DNA of 15,822 nucleotides from Phycisphaerales bacterium UBA7800 (GTDB lineage: Bacteria; Planctomycetota; Phycisphaerae; Phycisphaerales; Phycisphaeraceae): contig DLCK01000018.1 in assembly GCA_002480565.1 (NCBI GenBank), positions 89,631-105,452 on the forward strand, in the 5' to 3' direction. Below, one piece after another: positions 6,728 through 13,627 of this stretch (position 1 is the first letter of the stretch; every line of letters begins with the position of its first letter). A program made the position numbers and the translations under genes. Below the pieces are notes generated by a model. The model made no database searches. It saw nothing but the letters and a program-made list of their open reading frames with translations, and had not been told where the DNA came from.

Positions 6728-9700
6728 TTGAACTGGAATCTATTCTGGCACCATTGGCGCACGCGCGTTTCGCCACAGTTGCGACGTATCTGTAAATCCG
6801 TCGCCAAGGCACATAAGTCACGACGCCAGGCAAACTGGCATCAGGCGCGACGCACCATGTGGGTTGACGGTTTGGAAAATCGTCAACTACTCAGCGCGGT
6901 TACGCCTGAGTCTACGCTTGCTTCGACAGCGGTTGTGGTCGATTTCAACGCCCAAAGTATCCAATCCTATAACGGCTCATCCCAGGATGTCGCAGGCAAT
7001 GCTGTCTCACAGAACAGCGGCACCGAACTCTACCAGTATGGCAACAACTGGAAAAAGACCGCATTTAACTACACCGTCACTGCCAACACCGTCATCGAGT
7101 TTGATTACAAGTCCACCAGTGAAGGTGAAATCCATGGCATCGGTTTTGACACAGACGATGTGCTGAGTCCTGAAACCTTCTTCCAACTCTACGGCAGCCA
7201 AAACAATTGGGGTATCCAATCCGGTATCGAACAATACGACACATCAGCAGGCAGTTGGAAACACTACACCATCAATGTCGGAGACTTCTTCTCCGGCCAA
7301 TTCAACTACCTGACCTTCGGCATGGATCACGACATCTCAAGTCCCAACGGCAACAGTACCTTTGCTAACGTGACCATCTACGAAGACACCACGGATACCG
7401 GGGGTGACACTGGTGGTGATACAGGCGGCGACACGACCACCGGTGAAATCAACTTCAACGACTATGCTGTCAACAGCTACGATCCTAATCAAGACATCAC
7501 CAAGAGCTTTGCCATCAGTAACGGTGGGGCCCAACTATCCGTATCGGGCAATACCTGGAAACAGGTCTTCATTAACTACAACATCACTGCGGACACCATT
7601 CTTGAATTCGACTTTGCATCCACCCAGGAAGGTGAAGTCCAAGGCATCGGCTTTGACAATGATCTGGCTCTAAGCGGCGATAAGTTCTTCAAAGTCTTCG
7701 GCACACAAAGCTGGGGCATCCAAGATTTCGACACCTACACCACCGCTCAAGGTACCGTCCACTACACGATCCCCGTCGGGCAGTACTTCACCGGACTGGT
7801 GCAATACATGGTCTTGGGCAATGACCATGATGTCTCAAGCCCCAATGCCAACGCAGCGTTTAGCAATGTCAAACTCTACGAACCCTCCACAGGTGGAGAT
7901 ACTGGGGGCGATACAGGCGGAGACACCGGCGATTCAACAACGACCACCATCGACATCAACTTCGACAACTACAGCATCAACGCGTTCGACACACTCAAAC
8001 AAACCAACAACGGCACATCACTTGTCTCCGGCAACGGGACCACGCTCAATCTCGCGGGCAATGTCTGGCGATACATCAATCTACCCACTGCCGTCACCTC
8101 AGACACGGTAATCGAGTTGGACTTCTACTCCGAAACCAAAGGCGAAGTCCACGGCATCGGACTGGATAACGACCAATCCTCAAGTGCGGATCTGTTCTAC
8201 AAATTCTTTGGAACCCAGACATGGGGCATTCAAACCTACGACAACTATGACCTGGGCGATGGATGGGTTCATTACACCATCACCCTCAACGACATTCCCG
8301 CAGGCAATTACCAGTATCTGGTCTTTGGTAACGATCATGATGTGAACTCCCCCACTGCCACGTCACGCTTTGCCAACGTCCAAATCATCCAACCGGGTGA
8401 TGGTTCAACTGGAGACACCGGTGGTGATACAGGCGGAGACACAGGCGGTGATACCGGTGGATCAACGCTGCCAACCGTCCCTGATGAACCGACCGACCAT
8501 TCGATCTTCGACTTCTCATCCCTGACGCTCCAAAGCTACGCATCACAGGATGTCAACGGCACGGCGACTGTCCTCAATAATGGACAGGTTCTGGCACTGG
8601 AAGGCAACACCTGGAAAAAGCTTGACCTGGCCACAACCATTGACAGCTACACCACACTGGTGTTTGACTTCTATTCAGACAGCCTTGGTGAAGTACATGG
8701 CATTGGCTTTGACACCGATGACTACCTGGGAAGTGACATGTTCTTCCAGATCGACGGCACGCAGACCTTCGGCATCCAAAACTATGCGACCTACACCACC
8801 GCTGACGGTTGGACGCATTATGAAATTCAGGTCGCCCAACACTTCACTGGCAATGTGAATTATGTCATCTTCGGGATGGATCATGACGTGGCTACACCCA
8901 CCGGTACCAGTTACTTTGCCAACGTCCAGCTCTACCAGAACACACCAACCTCCGGTGGGTCCAGTGGCAATCCCGGCTATCCCATCGATGCTCCGGCTGC
9001 GCCCACTGGATTACTCCCTATCAATTTTGAATCCGTTAACGTCACTTCCTATGGCGGAAGCGCTCAGGATGTCACTTCCATTAAATGGATTCTCGACAAC
9101 GGCCAAACCCTATATGTGGCAGGCAACGGCTGGAAGAAAATCGACTTCGCCTACAACATCATTGATTCCACAGTTCTGGAATTCGACTTCCGTTCTGCTG
9201 CAGAAGGTGAAGTCCATGGCATCGGATTTGATATCGACGACATCGTCACCCCCGACACCTTCTTCCAAGTCTTCGGCACACAGGCATGGGGCCAATACAT
9301 CGTTGATGACTATGAATATGCCGATGGTGTCGACGGCTGGGTTCATTACAGTATCCCAGTGGGAAGTTACTTCACCGGCGTGACGAGTTACCTGACCTTT
9401 GGCATGGATAACGATATCAGCCTGCCAATTAGTGAAAGCTACTTTGCCAACGTCGCAGTCTACAACACCGCCCCACCTGTGGATGTCTCCGATCCGCCAA
9501 CAGCTGACACTGATCTGGAGATTATCGATTTTGATACCGCTGATCTGACCGACTACGATCCCAGTCAACAAGGCAACGGTGTGACCGCGATCGAATACGG
9601 TGGCACGACTTTGCATCTGGCAGGTAATACTTGGCAAAAAGTCGCCCTGCCGCACAATGTCAATCCTTACACCATCTTGGAATTTGACTACTTCGGCAAA

Positions 9701-10945
9701 GTCGAAGGTGAAGTCACAGGCATTGGTTTTGACACCAACAACGACTTTGATCCTGACAACGACGATGCAAAGTTTTTCCAGATCGACGGGACACAAACAT
9801 ACGGCATCCAGGATTTCGCAACCTACACCACAGGTGATGGCTGGACGCATTATCAAATCCCCGTCGGTCAGTTCTACACGGGATATTCAGCTTATCTACT
9901 CTTTGCCAATGATCATGACATCCCCGGTGCCAATTCAGAAGTCTACTACGCCAACGTCTCACTGTACGATGACATTCCCTCGGACTTCACGTCAACCTAC
10001 AACTCGCAATATGGCTACGGACTCGTCGATGCAGCAGCAGCAGTTGCTGACGTGCTAGGCACCGATGTACCTGCTCAACCGTACTATGGCCAGTCCGGGC
10101 AACTGGCGTTGAACACCATCAACGCACCTGAAGCATGGGCAGCAGGCGTCACCGGCCAAGGTGTTGTCGTTGCCATCATCGACACCGGCGTGAACATCAA
10201 TCATACGGATCTGGATGGCAATATCTGGATCAACACCGGCGAAATCGCAGGTGACGGGATCGACAATGACGGTAACGGCTACATTGATGACGTCAACGGC
10301 TATAACTTCGTCAATGACAATGCCGACGTGGCTGATACCAATGGGCATGGCACACTTGTCTCCGGCATCGTCGCTGCTGAGAACAACGGCAACGGCGCTA
10401 TCGGCGTAGCCTATGACGCACTGATCATGCCCGTGCGCGTGCTTGATGGCTTTGGTGGCGGCGACTTCTACTCCGTACTCGATGGCATTTACTACGCAGT
10501 TGACAACGGGGCAGATGTGATCAATTTAAGTCTGACCTTTAATGGCGGACACCCTTACCTGCAGACTGCATTGCAATACGCTCAGGATCGTGGCGTGGTC
10601 GTTGTGATGGCATCCGGCAATGATGGTGACTCCGAGCCACTGTATCCGGCTCAATATGCAACAAGCACTGGCATCGCAGTGGGTGGCATCACTTCATCGG
10701 GCTACCTGACGAGTTGGACCAACCGTGCGGGCAGTGCGACCAAAGACTACGTCGTCGTGCCGGGTAACGATATTTACACGACCTCACTTGGCGGTGGATT
10801 TGCAACAGTCGGTGCATCAAGCTTTGCCACCCCACTGGTCTCCGGCGTCGCTGCGTTACTCAAGGCTGCCAACCCCAGCCTTTCAGCAACACAGATTGAG
10901 TCGCTGATTACTCAAAACGCCAACCCGTATGAAGTGTTCCTGTAA
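6728..10945 (+). CDS. Giant surface/secreted protein: six repeat modules plus subtilisin-like (S8) protease
   Basis: This 1405-aa protein is probably an extracellular or cell-surface serine protease. Residues 1-57 are basic, without a classical hydrophobic signal, and end with LENRQLLSA (49-57), a variant of the LEPR-XLL motif found at the start of large planctomycete surface proteins. Six related modules of ~150 aa follow (about 70-219, 240-385, 409-555, 592-737, 764-913, 932-1081). Each has GNTWKK, LEFDF, GEVHGIGFD, FGTQ.WGIQ, HYTIPVG..FTG and ND-HD motifs, fitting a beta-sandwich that may bind polysaccharide. TGGD-repeat linkers join modules 1-4. The S8 domain (about 1128-1397) has the full triad: D1152 in IIDTG, H1207 in NGHGT, S1365 in ASSFATP, with oxyanion N1298 in ASGND. 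An acidic DNDGNGYIDD loop (1179-1188) may bind calcium. No C-terminal anchor is seen. The start is TTG with GGAGGA six bases upstream. Protease identity is firm; substrate and module ligand are unknown. Confidence 0.93.
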   Translation: MNWNLFWHHWRTRVSPQLRRICKSVAKAHKSRRQANWHQARRTMWVDGLENRQLLSAVTPESTLASTAVVVDFNAQSIQSYNGSSQDVAGNAVSQNSGTELYQYGNNWKKTAFNYTVTANTVIEFDYKSTSEGEIHGIGFDTDDVLSPETFFQLYGSQNNWGIQSGIEQYDTSAGSWKHYTINVGDFFSGQFNYLTFGMDHDISSPNGNSTFANVTIYEDTTDTGGDTGGDTGGDTTTGEINFNDYAVNSYDPNQDITKSFAISNGGAQLSVSGNTWKQVFINYNITADTILEFDFASTQEGEVQGIGFDNDLALSGDKFFKVFGTQSWGIQDFDTYTTAQGTVHYTIPVGQYFTGLVQYMVLGNDHDVSSPNANAAFSNVKLYEPSTGGDTGGDTGGDTGDSTTTTIDINFDNYSINAFDTLKQTNNGTSLVSGNGTTLNLAGNVWRYINLPTAVTSDTVIELDFYSETKGEVHGIGLDNDQSSSADLFYKFFGTQTWGIQTYDNYDLGDGWVHYTITLNDIPAGNYQYLVFGNDHDVNSPTATSRFANVQIIQPGDGSTGDTGGDTGGDTGGDTGGSTLPTVPDEPTDHSIFDFSSLTLQSYASQDVNGTATVLNNGQVLALEGNTWKKLDLATTIDSYTTLVFDFYSDSLGEVHGIGFDTDDYLGSDMFFQIDGTQTFGIQNYATYTTADGWTHYEIQVAQHFTGNVNYVIFGMDHDVATPTGTSYFANVQLYQNTPTSGGSSGNPGYPIDAPAAPTGLLPINFESVNVTSYGGSAQDVTSIKWILDNGQTLYVAGNGWKKIDFAYNIIDSTVLEFDFRSAAEGEVHGIGFDIDDIVTPDTFFQVFGTQAWGQYIVDDYEYADGVDGWVHYSIPVGSYFTGVTSYLTFGMDNDISLPISESYFANVAVYNTAPPVDVSDPPTADTDLEIIDFDTADLTDYDPSQQGNGVTAIEYGGTTLHLAGNTWQKVALPHNVNPYTILEFDYFGKVEGEVTGIGFDTNNDFDPDNDDAKFFQIDGTQTYGIQDFATYTTGDGWTHYQIPVGQFYTGYSAYLLFANDHDIPGANSEVYYANVSLYDDIPSDFTSTYNSQYGYGLVDAAAAVADVLGTDVPAQPYYGQSGQLALNTINAPEAWAAGVTGQGVVVAIIDTGVNINHTDLDGNIWINTGEIAGDGIDNDGNGYIDDVNGYNFVNDNADVADTNGHGTLVSGIVAAENNGNGAIGVAYDALIMPVRVLDGFGGGDFYSVLDGIYYAVDNGADVINLSLTFNGGHPYLQTALQYAQDRGVVVVMASGNDGDSEPLYPAQYATSTGIAVGGITSSGYLTSWTNRAGSATKDYVVVPGNDIYTTSLGGGFATVGASSFATPLVSGVAALLKAANPSLSATQIESLITQNANPYEVFL
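6935..7384 (+). repeat. Protein repeat module 1
   Basis: Residues 70-219. Core motifs here read GNNWKK, IEFDY, GEIHGIGFDTDD, YGSQNNWGIQ, HYTINVG and FGMDHDISSPN. It is the most divergent copy in the FGTQ motif, with an extra Asn before WGIQ. Confidence 0.8.
7394..7435 (+). repeat. TGGD linker repeat 1
   Basis: A twelve-base unit encoding Thr-Gly-Gly-Asp is repeated about three times (TGGDTGGDTGGDT, residues 224-236). It is a flexible acidic spacer between modules 1 and 2. Codons vary between copies (GATACC, GACACT, GATACA), so selection is probably on the peptide. Confidence 0.75.
7445..7882 (+). repeat. Protein repeat module 2
   Basis: Residues 240-385. Motifs: GNTWKQ, LEFDF, GEVQGIGFDND, FGTQSWGIQ, HYTIPVGQYFTG, GNDHDVSSPN. 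It opens INFNDYAVNSYDPNQDIT and closes FSNVKLYEP. Confidence 0.8.
7889..7930 (+). repeat. TGGD linker repeat 2
   Basis: Residues 388-401 read TGGDTGGDTGGDTG (counted from T388), linking modules 2 and 3. It is homologous to the linkers at 7394 and 8405. Confidence 0.7.
7952..8392 (+). repeat. Protein repeat module 3
   Basis: Residues 409-555. Motifs: GNVWRYI, IELDF, GEVHGIGLDND, FGTQTWGIQ, DGWVHYTI, GNDHDVNSP. The usual IPVG.YFTG segment is replaced by TLNDIPAGNYQY, so this copy is locally divergent. Confidence 0.8.
8405..8464 (+). repeat. TGGD linker repeat 3
   Basis: This is the longest linker: four to five TGGD units at residues 560-579, joining modules 3 and 4. The number of units differs between the three linkers, as expected if slippage or recombination changes them. 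Confidence 0.7.
8501..8938 (+). repeat. Protein repeat module 4
   Basis: Residues 592-737. Motifs: GNTWKKLDL, LVFDF, GEVHGIGFDTDD, DGTQTFGIQ, DGWTHYEI, FGMDHDVATP. It is followed by a Gly/Ser/Pro-rich linker (738-763) that is not of TGGD type. Confidence 0.8.
9017..9466 (+). repeat. Protein repeat module 5
   Basis: Residues 764-913. Motifs: GNGWKKIDF, LEFDF, GEVHGIGFDIDD, FGTQAWGQ, DGWVHYSIPVGSYFTG, FGMDNDIS. The HD of the ND-HD motif has become ND. Confidence 0.8.
9521..9970 (+). repeat. Protein repeat module 6
   Basis: Residues 932-1081. Motifs: GNTWQKVAL, LEFDY, GEVTGIGFDTNND, DGTQTYGIQ, DGWTHYQIPVGQFYTG, ANDHDIPG. It carries a short acidic insertion (DFDPDNDDAK, 1006-1015). It directly precedes the protease region. 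Confidence 0.8.
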
Positions 10946-11011
10946 GGTTGCAATACATCACCTTGTCATTTTCATTTGACAAAAGTCACACAACCACTGG
11001 TTGTACTACAT

Positions 11012-11206
11012 TCACGATTTATTGCGAAATCGAACCACAAACCAGACACACCAACTAATCAGCAGAACCACAGGAAGAAACATCAATGTCGTGCCCCACC
11101 ATTGGGGTACAACATGTGAAATTGGTTTTAAAACAATCAAAAGCAGCAGGATAAACAGCACACCGATTACAAATTCGGCATCGTAATGTGGGTATTGAAA
11201 TCCCAT
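11012..11206 (-). CDS. Small two-helix membrane protein, unknown function
   Basis: This protein of about 64 residues is made of two hydrophobic segments (roughly VIGVLFILLLLIVLKPI and TTLMFLPVVLLISWCVWFVV) with a basic tail, VRFRNKS. I do not recognise the family. The ATG at 11206 is preferred; a GTG at 11209 directly before it would overlap the stop codon of the upstream zinc ribbon gene by one base (TAGTG). GGGAAG lies seven bases before the ATG, inside the end of the upstream gene. This coupling makes it likely that the two small membrane proteins are made together. It converges on the end of the giant protease gene, about 66 bases away. Confidence 0.55.
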   Translation of the reverse strand: MGFQYPHYDAEFVIGVLFILLLLIVLKPISHVVPQWWGTTLMFLPVVLLISWCVWFVVRFRNKS

Positions 11207-11208
11207 CA

Positions 11209-11547
11209 CTATTCTTCCCGGTCTTCAATCCATTTAAGTGTAATCATGGCGATGGCGATGAGCATCATCATGCAGCAAATCACCCCGCCGGTGATCAGTG
11301 GTTTCTGAGGATTAACTGCAAAAAGTGACAGTACCCCGGAGCAACCCATGATGACAATTCCGCCAAAGACCAAAGTCAGAATTTTAAGCCAGAACGCAAT
11401 GGTCTCTGACTTACGATAAATATTGTCCGGCTTGGCGATCCCTGAGAAATTATTCTTGTCATAGGTATTACCGCACTCCGGGCATCCGCCCCGTTCAGGC
11501 AGGCCCCGTAAGTCATAACCACATTTTCCACAGATCATTGGCTGCAT
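11209..11547 (-). CDS. Zinc ribbon membrane protein (CGYDLRG type)
   Basis: The 112-aa product begins MQPMICGKCGYDLRGLPERG and continues CPECGNTYD, giving two CxxC pairs that should form a zinc ribbon. A short linker and two hydrophobic helices follow (about residues 50-77 and 85-105), then a charged tail, WIEDREE. This architecture, a CGYDLRG ribbon in front of membrane helices, is common in planctomycete genomes, but its function is not known. An ATG at 11583 would add 12 residues (MEEPCRKRYNIH) but has no ribosome site. The ATG at 11547 has AAAAGG twelve bases upstream and places the ribbon at the N-terminus as in similar proteins; the start remains uncertain. The stop overlaps a GTG one codon before the likely ATG of the next small membrane protein. 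Confidence 0.75.
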   Translation of the reverse strand: MQPMICGKCGYDLRGLPERGGCPECGNTYDKNNFSGIAKPDNIYRKSETIAFWLKILTLVFGGIVIMGCSGVLSLFAVNPQKPLITGGVICCMMMLIAIAMITLKWIEDREE

Positions 11548-11632
11548 ATGAATGTTATACCTTTTCCGACATGGCTCTTCCATTGATCAGACGGAGACAT
11601 ATTGCCAATCTTTCAATTCATAAGGCAATTTT

Positions 11633-11656
11633 TACCGCCATGGCGCCATGGCAGTA
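11633..11656. promoter_or_regulatory. Palindrome between the zinc ribbon gene and gpmI
   Basis: A perfect 16-base palindrome, GCCATGGCGCCATGGC (11637-11652), is made of two tandem GCCATGGC units. Three further pairs (TAC/GTA) flank it beyond one mismatch. It lies in the divergent promoter region, where dimeric regulators commonly bind. Nothing else shows its role. Confidence 0.5.
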
Positions 11657-11795
11657 GAACTGTCGTAGCAACTCTCTGGGGACTTGCGAGGTGGCTTCCG
11701 GGGGACTCAAGAGGCAAAATTGGCTGATGACGCTACAATGGTGATCTTGTGTTTTCCCGCACACCTTGAAACAAATAAGCAATGGAGTTTTTCCC

Positions 11796-13448
11796 ATGAG
11801 CACCAAACCCGTGGTTCTGATCGTACGTGACGGTTGGGGACGTAATCCCAATCCGGAGCATGATGCCTATAACGCTGTGAAACTTGCCAAGACACCGGTC
11901 TGTGACAAGCTGCTTTGTGACTACCCCTGGACGCTGATCGACACGTCCGGCGAAGACGTGGGCCTGCCTGATGGCACGATGGGTAACAGCGAAGTGGGTC
12001 ACCAGAACATCGGTGCCGGCCGCGTGGTTTTCCAGGATTCGGTTGCCATCTCGGTGGCCATCCGTGAAGGCAAGTTCTTTGAAAACCAAGTGCTGCTCAA
12101 TGCCGTCAATCGTGCCAAGGACAACGGCAAGACCGTCCACCTGCTGGCACTGACTTCCGATGCCGGCGTCCATGCCCTGCTTGACCATCTCTACGGCTGT
12201 CTGGAACTGTGCAAAAAACAAGGTGTCGACAAAGTCGTCATTCATGCCTTTACCGACGGACGGGACACCGGCCCATTCTCCGGCAAGGGGTTCCTCACCG
12301 AAGTCCAGGACAAGTGCAAGGAAATTGGTGTCGGCCAAATCGGTTCGATCATCGGGCGCTACTATGCCATGGACCGCGACAACCGCTGGGAACGTGTCCG
12401 CATGGCATACGATCTGATGACCGGTCGCAACACCGATGTCCCCAACTATCCTGATGCCCCCACCGCGATGCAGCATTACTATGACAACCCCACGAATGAC
12501 TCACAGACTGGCGATGAATTCGTCATGCCCTTGACCGTCGGAGCCGATCCGGCATCGACCCGCATCGTCGACGGGGACAGCGTGATCTTCGTGAACTTCC
12601 GCGGTGACCGCCCCCGTGAAATCACCCGCGCGTTCCGCATGGATGAGTTTTATGGCAACGTCCCCCCCTCACCGGATTCAGGTGAAAAAGGCTTTGACCG
12701 TGGCGATAAACTCGACCTGGCATACGTGACCATGACTGCCTACGACGCAAGCTTCGGGGATATGGTCGAGGTGGCTTATCCCAAGCCCCCCAAGATGGTC
12801 AACATCGGCGGACAGTATATTTCCGACCAGGGACTCACCCAGTTCCGCAGTGCCGAAACCGAAAAGTTCCCGCATGTGACTTTCTTCTTTAACGATTACC
12901 GCGAAGACCCGTTCCCCGGTGAGAGTCGCGGGATGGCTCAATCGCCACAGGTCGCCACCTATGACCTGAAGCCCGAGATGAGTGCTTACGAAATCTGTGA
13001 CATCATTCTTGATCGCCTGGCTGCCGATGATTGTGAGAACTTCATCCTGGTGAACTTTGCCAACGGTGATATGGTTGGGCACACCGGCAAACTCGACGCC
13101 GTCATCAAGGCTGTCGAAACGGTCGACGAATGTGTTGGCAAAATCACCCGCGCGACGCTCGCACGTGGTGGTAAACTCATCGTCACCGCTGATCATGGCA
13201 ATGCCGAACAGACCTGGAACCCCCAAACCAACAGCCCGCATACGGCGCATACAACGTATAAAGTCGAATGCATCCTCGTCGATGAAGCGTTGAAGGTGAT
13301 CGCCACCGGCAACCCCGACAAGGCCAGCGAAGAGTTGCGTGAAGACGGTCGTCTGGCCGACGTCATGCCCACCGCTTTGGACCTGATGGGTTTGGAAGTC
13401 CCCAACGAAATGACCGGCAAGAGTCTGATCGCAGCAAGTTGTGTGTAA
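11796..13448 (+). CDS. gpmI: 2,3-bisphosphoglycerate-independent phosphoglycerate mutase
   Basis: This cytoplasmic glycolytic/gluconeogenic enzyme interconverts 3- and 2-phosphoglycerate using two Mn ions and a phosphoserine. The 550-aa protein contains the family motifs in order: RDGWG (D12), MGNSEVGHQNIGAGR with nucleophile S65, SDAGVH, FTDGRD (D154, D157), GRYYAMDRDNRWER, NFRGDRPREITRAF, HVTFFF, ATYDLKPEMSAYE, ANGDMVGHTG (D425, H429), TADHGNAE (D466, H467) and HTAHTT (H485). All expected metal ligands are present. Two usually conserved spots differ: FFFNDYRE in place of FFFNGG.E, and ANGDMVGH in place of ANPDMVGH. An in-frame TTG at 11766 would add ten residues but has no ribosome site; the ATG at 11796 has GGAG eight bases upstream. 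It is a monocistronic unit ended by a strong bidirectional terminator. Identification is firm. Confidence 0.97.
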   Translation: MSTKPVVLIVRDGWGRNPNPEHDAYNAVKLAKTPVCDKLLCDYPWTLIDTSGEDVGLPDGTMGNSEVGHQNIGAGRVVFQDSVAISVAIREGKFFENQVLLNAVNRAKDNGKTVHLLALTSDAGVHALLDHLYGCLELCKKQGVDKVVIHAFTDGRDTGPFSGKGFLTEVQDKCKEIGVGQIGSIIGRYYAMDRDNRWERVRMAYDLMTGRNTDVPNYPDAPTAMQHYYDNPTNDSQTGDEFVMPLTVGADPASTRIVDGDSVIFVNFRGDRPREITRAFRMDEFYGNVPPSPDSGEKGFDRGDKLDLAYVTMTAYDASFGDMVEVAYPKPPKMVNIGGQYISDQGLTQFRSAETEKFPHVTFFFNDYREDPFPGESRGMAQSPQVATYDLKPEMSAYEICDIILDRLAADDCENFILVNFANGDMVGHTGKLDAVIKAVETVDECVGKITRATLARGGKLIVTADHGNAEQTWNPQTNSPHTAHTTYKVECILVDEALKVIATGNPDKASEELREDGRLADVMPTALDLMGLEVPNEMTGKSLIAASCV

Positions 13449-13466
13449 GACATCGCAGACATCTGC

Positions 13467-13518
13467 AAACCAAACAAAAAAACCCCGCGATTCAATGATC
13501 GCGGGGTTTTTGTTTGGT
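13467..13518. terminator. Bidirectional intrinsic terminator
   Basis: CCCCGCGAT (13482-13490) and ATCGCGGGG (13497-13505) form a 9-bp stem with a 6-base loop, followed by TTTTT on the plus strand and by seven T on the minus strand. The outer arms AACCAAAC and GTTTGGTT also pair. It ends gpmI and, from the other side, the convergent LamG-domain gene. Confidence 0.93.
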
Positions 13519-13540
13519 TAGAGCGTTTCGTTGCTCAAAA

Positions 13541-13611
13541 AAGGGACTAGCGACTAGCGACTAGGGTTGTGCTTGCGTATCCCCCTGGTTTTATTGCCTT
13601 TCCCTAGTCCC
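13541..13611. repeat. CGACTAG heptads with an inverted copy
   Basis: AGGGACTAG is followed by two CGACTAG units at a period of seven (13541-13563). After a 40-base spacer the complement CCCTAGTCCCT appears (13601-13611). AGGGACTAG (13541-13549) and CTAGTCCCT (13603-13611) could pair over 9 bp. The unit is related to GGATTAG at 1-24. It lies between the terminator and the end of the LamG-domain gene. Confidence 0.7.
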
Positions 13612-13627
13612 TGACAAAACAAACTGT

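Noticed and set aside
7394..8464. Regular repeats considered as a CRISPR array or minisatellite locus
   Set aside because: The units are in frame, encode TGGD and domain motifs, and lack CRISPR-type repeat-spacer structure.
9110..9856. 248-aa minus-strand open frame inside the giant protease gene
   Set aside because: It is a mirror of the repeat modules; its own repeated motifs are the reverse complement of HGIGFD/FGTQ coding sequence.
10963..10982. TTGTCA/TGACAA hairpin after the protease gene as a terminator
   Set aside because: The stem is short and AT-rich and is not followed by a T-run on either strand, so it is too weak to call.
11734..11739. TACAAT as the -10 box of gpmI
   Set aside because: No acceptable -35 hexamer is found 16-18 bases upstream; it is plausible but not strong enough to list.
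11766..11795. N-terminal extension of gpmI from TTG at 11766
   Set aside because: There is no ribosome site, the extension is not family-like, and the ATG at 11796 has GGAG at good spacing.
11733..12476. 247-aa minus-strand open frame opposite gpmI
   Set aside because: It is antisense to conserved catalytic motifs of gpmI and has no independent evidence.
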